Origin: Natrinema salinisoli
GTDB lineage: Archaea; Halobacteriota; Halobacteria; Halobacteriales; Natrialbaceae
Assembly (NCBI RefSeq): GCF_020405205.1
Contig: NZ_CP084469.1
Location: forward strand, 310,001-374,000
DNA length: 64,000 nt
Direction of reading: 5' to 3'
The translations under genes and the position numbers were made by a program. A model generated the notes under the pieces. It saw nothing but the letters and a program-made list of their open reading frames with translations, did not search any database and was not told the origin of the DNA. Of this stretch, positions 51,418 to 58,810 are shown one piece after another (the stretch's first letter is position 1; each line of letters opens with the position of its first letter).

Positions 51418-52695
51418 ATGGAGATTACAGGATTACACGCCACGCCCGGCTACTCCGGGTTCTTCTTCGACGACCAGCGCGCGATCAAGCAGGGAGCGGA
51501 ACACGACGGCTTCACCTACGAGGGCGAGCCGGTCACCGACGGCTTCGACGAGATTCGCCAGGCCGGCGAGACGCTCATCGTCGATATCGAACTCGCGGAC
51601 GGCTCCGTCCTGCGGGGCGACTGCGCCGCGGTTCAGTACTCCGGTGCCGGCGGGCGCGACCCGCTCTTCCAGGCCGAGGAGTACGCCCCCGTCATCGAGG
51701 GCCCCGTTGCCGACGCGCTCGAGGGGCGCGACGCGACCGACTTCCTCGCCAACGCGGAGCTTCTCGAGGAGCTGCAAGTCGATGGCGACCGGCTCCACAC
51801 GGCGATCCGATACGGCGTTTCGCAGGCGCTCCTGGCCGCAGCCGCCGAGGCCGAGAACACGACGCGCACGGACGTGATGGCCGACGCGCTCGGGACCGAG
51901 CCCGCGACGGAGCCGGTGCCCGTCTTCGGGCAGTCCGGCGACGACCGCTACAATAATACGGAAAAGATGTTCGTCAAGGGCGTTCCCGTGCTCCCCCACG
52001 CCCTGATCAACAGCGTCGAGAAGATCGGCGAGAACGGCGAGACGCTCCTCGAGTACGTGGAGTGGCTCACCGAACGCTCCCAGGAACTCGGCCCGGAAGG
52101 GTACGAACCCCGCTTCCACATCGACGTGTACGGGATGATCGGGGAGATCTTCGGCGCGCCCTACGACCGCGACGAGGTGGTCGACTACTTCGCCGCGCTC
52201 GAGGAGGCCGCAGCGCCGTACCCGATTCAGATCGAGGGACCGATGGACGTCGGGAACCGCGCGGACCAGATCGACGCGATGGTCGAGCTCCGCGAGGGGC
52301 TCGCCGACGCCAACGTCGGCGTCGACATCGTGGCCGACGAGTGGTGTAACACCTTCGAGGACGTGCAGGCGTTCGTCGACGCGGGCGCGGCCGACCTCGT
52401 GCAGGTGAAGACGCCCGATCTGGGCGGCATCCACCGGAGCGGACAGGCGGTCCGCTACTGCGACGGGACCGACACCCGCGCCTACCTCGGCGGCACCTGC
52501 AACGAGACGGAAACCTCCGCGCGGGCCTGCGCCCACGTCGCGCTCGCGACGAACGCCGCGCAGGTGCTCGCCAAGCCCGGCATGGGCTTCGACGAGGGGT
52601 ACATGATCGTCGAAAACGAGATGCGACGGACGATCGCCCGCCGCGAGCGGGACCGACAGCGAACCGGAACTGACGAGGTGACTGCAGATGACTGA
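51418..52695 (+). CDS. mal: Methylaspartate ammonia-lyase
   Basis: 425 residues of the enolase superfamily. Removes ammonia from 3-methylaspartate to give mesaconate. Visible: GFFFDDQRAIKQGA near the N-terminus, FHIDVYGMIG, IEGPMDVG and VADEWCNT supplying Mg2+ ligands, and VQVKTPDLGG with the catalytic Lys. Coupled to mamB (TAAATG) and overlapping mch by eight bases. Confidence 0.96.
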   Translation: MEITGLHATPGYSGFFFDDQRAIKQGAEHDGFTYEGEPVTDGFDEIRQAGETLIVDIELADGSVLRGDCAAVQYSGAGGRDPLFQAEEYAPVIEGPVADALEGRDATDFLANAELLEELQVDGDRLHTAIRYGVSQALLAAAAEAENTTRTDVMADALGTEPATEPVPVFGQSGDDRYNNTEKMFVKGVPVLPHALINSVEKIGENGETLLEYVEWLTERSQELGPEGYEPRFHIDVYGMIGEIFGAPYDRDEVVDYFAALEEAAAPYPIQIEGPMDVGNRADQIDAMVELREGLADANVGVDIVADEWCNTFEDVQAFVDAGAADLVQVKTPDLGGIHRSGQAVRYCDGTDTRAYLGGTCNETETSARACAHVALATNAAQVLAKPGMGFDEGYMIVENEMRRTIARRERDRQRTGTDEVTADD

Positions 52696-53752
52696 TTGGA
52701 CCGATCCGGACACGTTCGCACAGGCGCTCGAGGAAGTCGAGACCAAGGAGAAGGGCAACTGCTTCGAGGATTTCGAGGAAGGCGACCTCATCGAGCACGA
52801 CCCCGGGCTCACGCTGACCGAGTGGGGCAACGAGCAGTGGATGAGCCAGACGCTCAACCACGATCCCGCCTACTGGCGGAGCGACGCGGCCGAAGAGCGC
52901 GGGTTCGACGAACCGCCGATTCACCCGGACTACCTCACCGCCGCGACGCTCGGCATCACCGTCGAGGACCTGAGCGAGAAGGGCGGCTACTTCCTCGGCC
53001 GGACCGACGTCCGCTTCCCCGAGTCGCCCGTCTACGCGGGCACCGAACTCCACGTCGAGAGCGAGGTCGTCAACTGCGCGACCTCGAGTTCCCGACCCGA
53101 GTACGGCATCGTCTCCTGGCGAACCCGCGGTAAAGACGCAGCAACCGGCGACGTACTCTGTTCCTACGAGCGGACGAACATGATTCCGCGACGGGAGCCG
53201 ATGGCTACCGACGGAAGCGGCGCGGCGGCCGCCGAAGGAGACGACGACGGCCCCGAACTCCCCGAGGAGTTCATCGCCCCCGAAGGGGGTTACTACGAGG
53301 ACTTCGTCGAGGCGCTCGAGGAGGCCGAGGATCGCGACGCGGCCGTCGCCTACCGTCACGAGCGCGGTCGCACGCAGGACGACGTGACCGTGGCTTCGCT
53401 GCCGTTGGCGACGCTCAACACGGCCAAGCAGCACCACAACGTCGACGTCATGGCCGATTCGCCGTCGGGCAACATCGTCACCTACGGTGACGTGACCCGA
53501 TCGACCGCGCTGGGACACGCCCGCTCGGACGAGCAGACCTGGCGCGAGGTCGGCTTCGACGACGAATCCTTCCACACGTTCGTCGCCGTCGGTGACACCG
53601 TCTACGCGTTCACGCGCGTGATCGAGGCCGACGACGACGCCTCGAGCGACGAGGCGGGGACGGTGACCTTCGAGCACATCGCGTTCAATCAGGACGACGA
53701 ACCCGTCTACTCGGGGACGCGAACCGCCGAGATTCGAAAGCGTTCTAACTGA
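52688..53752 (+). CDS. mch: Mesaconyl-CoA hydratase
   Basis: 354 residues with two MaoC-like hot-dog domains (N-terminal half with GNCFEDFEEGDLIEHDPGLT; C-terminal half with ITYGDVTRSTALG-like NIVTYGDVTRSTALGHARS). Hydrates mesaconyl-C1-CoA to beta-methylmalyl-CoA. The assignment is by fold, length and its place between mal and the lyase. A low-complexity linker (DGSGAAAAEGDDDGPE) joins the domains. Starts eight bases inside mal. Confidence 0.92.
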   Translation: MTDWTDPDTFAQALEEVETKEKGNCFEDFEEGDLIEHDPGLTLTEWGNEQWMSQTLNHDPAYWRSDAAEERGFDEPPIHPDYLTAATLGITVEDLSEKGGYFLGRTDVRFPESPVYAGTELHVESEVVNCATSSSRPEYGIVSWRTRGKDAATGDVLCSYERTNMIPRREPMATDGSGAAAAEGDDDGPELPEEFIAPEGGYYEDFVEALEEAEDRDAAVAYRHERGRTQDDVTVASLPLATLNTAKQHHNVDVMADSPSGNIVTYGDVTRSTALGHARSDEQTWREVGFDDESFHTFVAVGDTVYAFTRVIEADDDASSDEAGTVTFEHIAFNQDDEPVYSGTRTAEIRKRSN

Positions 53753-53806
53753 CACGATCGAACATCATAATCGACAGCGGACAATTACGAACCCAGACAC
53801 GTACAC

Positions 53807-54850
53807 ATGACTGACGACATTCGACTCTGCCGCACGTTCCAGACCGCACCGGCCGCCGTTCCGAAAGACGACTCGGCGAAGTATCTGACCTCCGCACTCG
53901 AGGCTGAAGGCTTCCAAGCCCCCGACTGGCTCGTCCCCGACATGGAAGACGGGACGGCACCGGACATGAAAGCCGAGGGACTGGAGAACACGATCGAGAA
54001 GGTTCCCCAGTACGACTTCCCCGGCGAAATCTGGCCCCGCGTCGAGTGGAGCTACGAGGACGAGGAGTACTGCGAGAAGGGGCGCAACCAGATCGACCGC
54101 CTCGTCGGCGAGATCGGCGACGAGATCGACGGCGTCGTCGTCCCCAAGGTCGGCCGTCTCGAGGACGTGAAACGCGCCGCCGAGGTCGTCGCCGAGGCGG
54201 AAGCCGAACACGGCTACGACGATGGCTCGATCGGCCTCTCGATCATCATCGAGACTGGCCGCGCCCGCTCCGATCTGCGCGAAATTTCCAAGTTCGGCGA
54301 GGACTCCCGACTCACCGCGCTCGTCTTCGGCCCCGTCGACTACGCCGCTGAACTCGGCGGCCGCGACCTCGGCGACGGCATGCCCCGCTGGGACGGCCTC
54401 CTCGAGGCCCTCTCGAACGAAGCCAGCGCCGGCGGCCTGCTCTCGATCGGCGGCCCCTTCGACGACCTGTTCAAAGAGCGCGCCGGCCTGACCTACTACA
54501 ACGCCGACGAGTACGCCGATCAGGTCGAACACGAGGCCCAACTCGGCCTCGACGGCTCCTGGTCGCTGTACCCCAAGCAGACGATCCAAGCCAACACCGT
54601 CCACATGCCCACGCCCGAGGAACTCGAGCGCGACGTCCACAAGATCGAGCGCTTCAACGAGGCCAAACGCGAGGGCACCGGCGCGGTCACGATCGACGGC
54701 CAGATGGTCGACGAAGCCACGTTCAAGAACTTCCGCAACACCGTCCAGCAGGTCCGCGCGATCGACGACATCCGACCCGCACAGACCGAGGACTACTACG
54801 ACGCTGAACTGCTCGACCGAGCGCGGGAGCTCGAGTTGTCTTACCGCTAA
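53807..54850 (+). CDS. citE: Beta-methylmalyl-CoA lyase, HpcH/HpaI/CitE family
   Basis: 347 residues. Cleaves beta-methylmalyl-CoA to glyoxylate and propionyl-CoA, the last step before malate formation. The family core is LVPDMEDGTAPDMK, VVPKVGRLEDVKRAAEVV, LSIIIETGRARSDLREI and ALVFGPVDYAAELGGRD; the Glu and Asp in these bind the metal. Lies 54 bp after mch on the same strand, starting at ATG 53807, and closes the operon. Confidence 0.94.
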   Translation: MTDDIRLCRTFQTAPAAVPKDDSAKYLTSALEAEGFQAPDWLVPDMEDGTAPDMKAEGLENTIEKVPQYDFPGEIWPRVEWSYEDEEYCEKGRNQIDRLVGEIGDEIDGVVVPKVGRLEDVKRAAEVVAEAEAEHGYDDGSIGLSIIIETGRARSDLREISKFGEDSRLTALVFGPVDYAAELGGRDLGDGMPRWDGLLEALSNEASAGGLLSIGGPFDDLFKERAGLTYYNADEYADQVEHEAQLGLDGSWSLYPKQTIQANTVHMPTPEELERDVHKIERFNEAKREGTGAVTIDGQMVDEATFKNFRNTVQQVRAIDDIRPAQTEDYYDAELLDRARELELSYR

Positions 54851-54988
54851 GGGACGCAAGCGGACGCTAGACTCAACGATTGACTGATTTCGAATTTTCT
54901 CCGATGGGTTCGTTACGGAGAGCAGCGCATGTCGATGACCCTCTGTGACACCCGAATCGACCTCACAATGTGCGGTGGCGCGCGCTGT

Positions 54989-55082
54989 CGGACGACTGAG
55001 CGGTGCGAGGCGCGAACGGAGTGAAGCGCCTCGGAAAGCGAACGGTGACCGAAGGGAACCGTGAGCACAGCGAAGTCGTCCG
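54989..55082. other. Branched RNA-like folded element in a 590-base non-coding region
   Basis: A nine-bp closing stem CGGACGACT (54989-54997) / AGTCGTCCG (55074-55082) encloses two hairpins, GAGGCGC/GCGCCTC (55007-55032) and ACGGT/ACCGT (55042-55062): a three-way junction of about 94 bases. Either strand could be the RNA. The surrounding 54851-55207 has no protein-like ORF and contains GAGCGAGCGAA-type low-complexity sequence. It may be a structured RNA or a non-autonomous repeat common in such genomes. Confidence 0.45.
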
Positions 55083-55207
55083 TCAACACTGTGCGAGGGA
55101 TGAGAGAGCGACTATCAGGAGCGAGCGAATCGGATGGGGAGGGCGTGGCGATTCCCTGTTGCCACGATAGCAGGACTGCTGTTTTCGTTTAGGGTCTCAC
55201 ATTCGAA

Positions 55208-55442
55208 CTACGCCCAGACGTGCTCGCTTCGCTGCGCGCGACTGGTCTCATTCAAATCCCAACGTGTCGTCTTCTCACTCGCGATACACCTCGCGGTGCT
55301 CGTCGTGTAGTGCTCGTGAGAAGACGGGGGGGATGGGATTCGAACCACGGTCGGAGCGAAGCTCCTCCCTGATTCAAATCCCACCGTTCCGTTTCCGCTC
55401 CAGAGACTCCGCACTGCGTTCGTCGTATTCTCTCGCGGAAAA
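55208..55442. repeat. Tandem tRNA-3'-end-derived palindromic units
   Basis: Directly downstream of tRNA-Ser lie two successive units. Each begins with a T-arm-like GGGATTCGAACC or its relative, runs through a long inverted repeat (for example CGTCTTCTCAC / GTGAGAAGACG, and CACCGTTCCGTTTTCC-like against GGAAAACGGTGG) and ends with ATTCAAATCCC (55248, 55371). The spacing from the T-arm in the tRNA to that of the first unit is about 119 bp. The same block occurs at 36303. Likely scars of repeated tRNA-targeted integration or a repeat family that uses tRNA ends. Confidence 0.55.
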
Positions 55443-55526
55443 CGGTGGGGATGGGATTCGAACCCATGAGGCTTGACAGCCACCTGCTCTCAAGGCAGGC
55501 GCGTTGGGCCGCTCTGCCACCCCACC
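55443..55526 (-). tRNA. tRNA-Ser(TGA)
   Basis: 84 bases with the long variable arm of serine tRNAs. Acceptor GGTGGGG/CCCCACC, anticodon stem CCTGC/GCAGG with loop CTTGAGA (anticodon TGA), variable-arm stem GGCT/AGCC, T arm ATGGG-TTCGAAT-CCCAT, discriminator G as expected for serine. CCA is not encoded. Its 3' side is followed by the palindromic unit array. Confidence 0.95.
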
Positions 55527-55567
55527 TCACCTGCACGTTTGCCACACGTTCAAAAAGGGTTGTCGGT

Positions 55568-56308
55568 CTATTCGCGCTCGAGCCCGCCGCCCTCACCCAC
55601 ACGAATCCCCAGTTCGTCCACCAGTGCCGCCGTCGCCTCGGCACCCGGCCGACCGGCGGCCTGCCTGGCCTCGAGTCCGGCGACGGTTTCCCGCAACCCG
55701 GCCGGCGTCGCCACGGTCGGGAGCATCGGTGCGAACCCGACGCCCAGTCCCGCATCGGCCCCGCGCCGTGCCAGCGTCGACAGTTCGGGCGTCGCGTACG
55801 CGTCCGCAAAATCGATCGGTTCGGAAAAGCCCGCGAAGTACGCGTCCCCGCCGGTCGACGGTCCCAGCACGACCTCGTGACGCCGGAGCGACATCGCCGC
55901 GCCGTCGATCTCCGTCCGGCCCACCAGCGGCACCGTCGGCTCGAGTATTCCCACACTTTGGGCACCCTCCTGCTCGAGCAGGTGCGTGACGGTGTTGCCG
56001 ACGCGGGCCGAGCGACTCGAGCCGACCTGCCGTTCGAATCGGACCTCGGCGTCCTCGCCGAGCGCGTCCAGCGCGAGCGCCCGGATTTCGGCTTCGGGGT
56101 CGCCATCCGCGTGCGCATCGGGGAGGGTCTCCGCGTCGCGGTAGTTGATCAGGAGGTCGCCGCCGCTCGAGGAGACGGCCCACAGGACGTCGGCGACGGT
56201 AGCCTCGTAGAGCGCGACGGCTTCAGCTTCGGTGAGCGGTGATCCATCGACGAGCGCGGACAGAACGAGCCCCGCTCGCGGCGGATCGACCGGGACGACG
56301 ACGATCAT
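55568..56308 (-). CDS. DUF2064-like glycosyltransferase-family protein
   Basis: 246 residues. The opening VVVPVDPPRAGLVLSALVDG, followed by LTEAEAVALYEATVADVLWA, resembles DUF2064, a nucleotide-diphosphosugar-transferase-like family close to CofC. VGILEPTVPLVGRTEIDGAA and EVVLGPSTGGDAYFAGF match its second half, with GPSTGGDAYF probably in the active site. The reaction is unknown. Starts at ATG 56308. Confidence 0.8.
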   Translation of the reverse strand: MIVVVPVDPPRAGLVLSALVDGSPLTEAEAVALYEATVADVLWAVSSSGGDLLINYRDAETLPDAHADGDPEAEIRALALDALGEDAEVRFERQVGSSRSARVGNTVTHLLEQEGAQSVGILEPTVPLVGRTEIDGAAMSLRRHEVVLGPSTGGDAYFAGFSEPIDFADAYATPELSTLARRGADAGLGVGFAPMLPTVATPAGLRETVAGLEARQAAGRPGAEATAALVDELGIRVGEGGGLERE

Positions 56309-56419
56309 GCCTCGTACTCCGTGCGCGCGGTCCTTGAACGCGGCGCTTTCGGGGCTCGAGCGGCGGACCCTGGACCGAAATGATAACGAATTATAGTGGT
56401 GTAGCGCCTCGGCCCTGAT

Positions 56420-56638
56420 ATGGACGAACGAACGATCGCCGGACTGCTCGGAACGCTCGTCATCGCCGCGCTGGCAGTCCTCGGCGCGTACGGATTCGGA
56501 ACCGCCTACCTGCTCGACTCTCCCGGCGCGTTCTTCGCGCCGACGATCGGCGCACTCGTCGTCGCGGTCCTCGCCGTCGGCGCGCTGATCGCTTCGGGTA
56601 TCGGCTCGAAGCGCTGGCGTGCGAACCCCTACTGGTAG
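56420..56638 (+). CDS. Small two-helix membrane protein
   Basis: 72 residues with two hydrophobic helices (GLLGTLVIAALAVLGAYGFG; PTIGALVVAVLAVGALIA) and a short basic end (SKRWRANPYW). ATG 56420, about 30 bp after AT-rich taatgataac-like sequence (gataacgaattatag, about 56380), so nearly leaderless. Unknown function. Confidence 0.62.
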   Translation: MDERTIAGLLGTLVIAALAVLGAYGFGTAYLLDSPGAFFAPTIGALVVAVLAVGALIASGIGSKRWRANPYW

Positions 56639-56660
56639 TCGCTCTCGCTGCCGCTGATTC

Positions 56661-57263
56661 TTACCGTTCCTGCCGTCCCTTCGTCTGTCGATAATCGGAA
56701 GCCATCAGTTCGACGAAAGTCTCGAGCCACGCCTGCGTCTCCGCGTCGGACTGCTCGCTGGGCTCGATCATCGGAACGAGCTCGAACCCGCGACCCCGGA
56801 TTCGCGTGGCGTGGTCGTCGGGAAGCGCGAGGTCGTCGACCGGCGTCGTCGTGTACTCCACGCCGAGTTCCCGGAGCGCGCGCTCGCCGACGGGGACGAG
56901 AATTTCGGGGTTGATCATCCTGATCTCTGCGTTGAGATACGGGTCGCAGTTGTCGATCTCCTCGTCGGTCGGCTCCCGGTCCGGATCGCGACAGCGGGTG
57001 AGATTCGTCAGGTAGACGTTCTCGAGCCCGGGCGCATCCGCCGGCGACGTGACGTCACAGAGCCCGAGGCGCTCGAGCATCCGTCGGAGCCCACCGTCGC
57101 CGTCGCTGCCGCCCTCGCCGGCGAACGGGACGCCCAGTCGATCCGCCCGCTCCGTCGGTCGCTCGCCGACGAACAGGAAGTCCGCGCCGACGTCGCCGTA
57201 GCCGTGGACGACCTGCGTGCGCGTCTCACAGAGCGCCGGGCAGTTCCGACACTCCTCGTCCAT
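56661..57263 (-). CDS. Uracil-DNA glycosylase, FeS family 4-like
   Basis: 200 residues. Cysteines in ECRNCPALC and, about 95 residues on, in TRCRDP..NCDPYLNAEI are placed to hold a 4Fe-4S cluster. FLFVGERPTERADRLGVPFA occupies the place of the GEAPG water-activating motif, though not perfectly, so activity could differ from standard family 4. VYLTNLTRC and ILVPVGERALREL follow. Repairs uracil in DNA. Start ATG 57263; a long upstream in-frame extension is not family-like. Confidence 0.82.
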   Translation of the reverse strand: MDEECRNCPALCETRTQVVHGYGDVGADFLFVGERPTERADRLGVPFAGEGGSDGDGGLRRMLERLGLCDVTSPADAPGLENVYLTNLTRCRDPDREPTDEEIDNCDPYLNAEIRMINPEILVPVGERALRELGVEYTTTPVDDLALPDDHATRIRGRGFELVPMIEPSEQSDAETQAWLETFVELMASDYRQTKGRQER

Positions 57264-57474
57264 CCCGTAGGGGTTCGCTCGAGACCGTTGATTCGCGTCC
57301 ACACTCCCGTTTCGGAAGCGGAAAAGAAAAGGAACGCGTCTGGCCGGCGGGTGGCACGCAGAACCGAAGTCGGTGATCGTCAGCGTCGGCAGACGACGAT
57401 GCGCCGGGCGAAATGGGCTCACGAACCGAACTGCCGGGTGCGGACTCCCGCTGGCCGGTGCCTTCGATGCTCGA

Positions 57475-58482
57475 TTACGTGTGGGACTGGGCGGCCTGAA
57501 TCCAGTCGGCTGCACGGGCCTGCGAGATCTCTGCGGCCTCGGCGACGGTGTTCGCTTCCGTCCTGGAGAGGTCCGCGAGGGTTTCGATGCCCGCCTCGGC
57601 GAGCCGGTCGGCGTAGGTCTGGCCGACGCCGTCGATGGCTTGCAGGTTCCGCTCCGCAGCGTCTGCCCCCTGCTCGGACGCGGTTTCGATCGCGTCCGTT
57701 GTGTCGACCGCAAGCTCCTCGGTCGCGTCGGCAGCGTCACCGATCGTTTCCTGGGCGCTCTCTCGAGTCGTCTCGGCGACCGCTTCGGCCTCGTCCTGCG
57801 CCGTCCGCATCGTGGCTTCGGTTCCCTGCTGAATGCTCTCGGCAACCTCTTCGGTCTGGCGCTGGACCGTTCCGACGGTTTCCTCGGCTCGGTCGACGAT
57901 CTCGATCGTCTGCTGTTCGGTCTCCTCCTGTGCGTCGAGGACCGAATCGATCGACTCCGCGAGCATCCGCTGTTGCTGGTCGGTGAGATCCTCGACCGCG
58001 TGAAGGAATTCCGTCTCGAACTCGTCCCAGACCTGGTCCTGACTCCGCTCGAACTCGTCGAACTGCCGATCGACGGTCGATCGAATGTCCGACCCGTTTC
58101 CGTCGAGCGCCGACTCGAGCGCGTTGAACTGTGCGTGCATCAGTTGCTGGACCATTTCGGTTCCCTGCTCGAATCCCTCGTTGAGCAGCTGCTGTGTCTG
58201 TTTCGTTCCCTCTTCGAATCCCTCGTCGATGGTCGACCGGATGTCGTACCCGTTCTCGTCGAGGGCCGACTCGAGAGCCTCGAGCTGGGCGTCGAAGAGC
58301 TGTCTGGCGAGTTCGGTTCCCTGACGCTGGGCGCTTCGCTGCATCGCCATGCTGTTCTGCAGGAACGTCTCGGCGGCGTTCTCCTGGAAGGCGAGTCCCT
58401 GCTGGAATAGCTGCTGGCTCTGTTTGATCGACTGGCGCTGCATTTCGAACGTGCGTTCGATGGGTGATGTGGTGTCAGTCAT
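57475..58482 (-). CDS. Phasin-like coiled-coil protein with HhH tail
   Basis: 335 residues, almost entirely helical, Gln/Glu/Ala-rich, no signal or membrane helix. The N-terminal QQLFQQGLAFQENAAETF part resembles phasins that coat polyhydroxyalkanoate granules. Residues ~56-89 and ~108-141 are an internal duplication (LEALESALDENGYDIRSTID and FNALESALDGNGSDIRSTVD). Long coiled coil to ~275, then a helix-hairpin-helix tail (IDGVGQTYADRLAEAGIETL). It lies 3 kb from the methylaspartate-cycle operon. The granule role is inference; a chromosome-binding role through HhH is an alternative. ATG 58482. Confidence 0.68.
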   Translation of the reverse strand: MTDTTSPIERTFEMQRQSIKQSQQLFQQGLAFQENAAETFLQNSMAMQRSAQRQGTELARQLFDAQLEALESALDENGYDIRSTIDEGFEEGTKQTQQLLNEGFEQGTEMVQQLMHAQFNALESALDGNGSDIRSTVDRQFDEFERSQDQVWDEFETEFLHAVEDLTDQQQRMLAESIDSVLDAQEETEQQTIEIVDRAEETVGTVQRQTEEVAESIQQGTEATMRTAQDEAEAVAETTRESAQETIGDAADATEELAVDTTDAIETASEQGADAAERNLQAIDGVGQTYADRLAEAGIETLADLSRTEANTVAEAAEISQARAADWIQAAQSHT

Positions 58483-58810
58483 GGCTGGTGGTACCAGTGA
58501 CGAGACGAATCGATGCCCCGTCGCTGTTTCCTAGTCGGACGGACAGCGGCTACACGCATAAGTCACACCCCTAAATGGTTTTAGAGGGTGTTTGATACCA
58601 CAGAAAGGTATGAAGTCTCGGTACGGTGCCGTGTCGCAGTTTCGCGTTTCATCTCTCATCGCGATAGCAGATAGACCCACGTTGCTCGGGACGGGCTGAG
58701 GAATGGTCTCGAGTGAGTCGCTTCCCACTGACTCAACACGCAGGATACGACCGAGAAAGGAAGAACAAAGAGCCGCGGATTCGGCGGTGTCGGTATCGCC
58801 AGACCGACAC
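58483..58810. other. Intergenic region with an inverted repeat
   Basis: About 330 bases between two minus-strand genes. A dyad, roughly CACCCCTAAA / TTTTAGAGGGTG (58567-58592), lies about 90 bp upstream of the phasin-like gene and includes a TATA-like CTAAAACC on the minus strand. It may be its promoter and operator. I see no small gene here. Confidence 0.4.

Noticed and set aside
52067-53755. A 562-codon minus-strand ORF opposite mal and mch
   Set aside because: Antisense of two certain genes; the Arg-rich second half shows it is a shadow.
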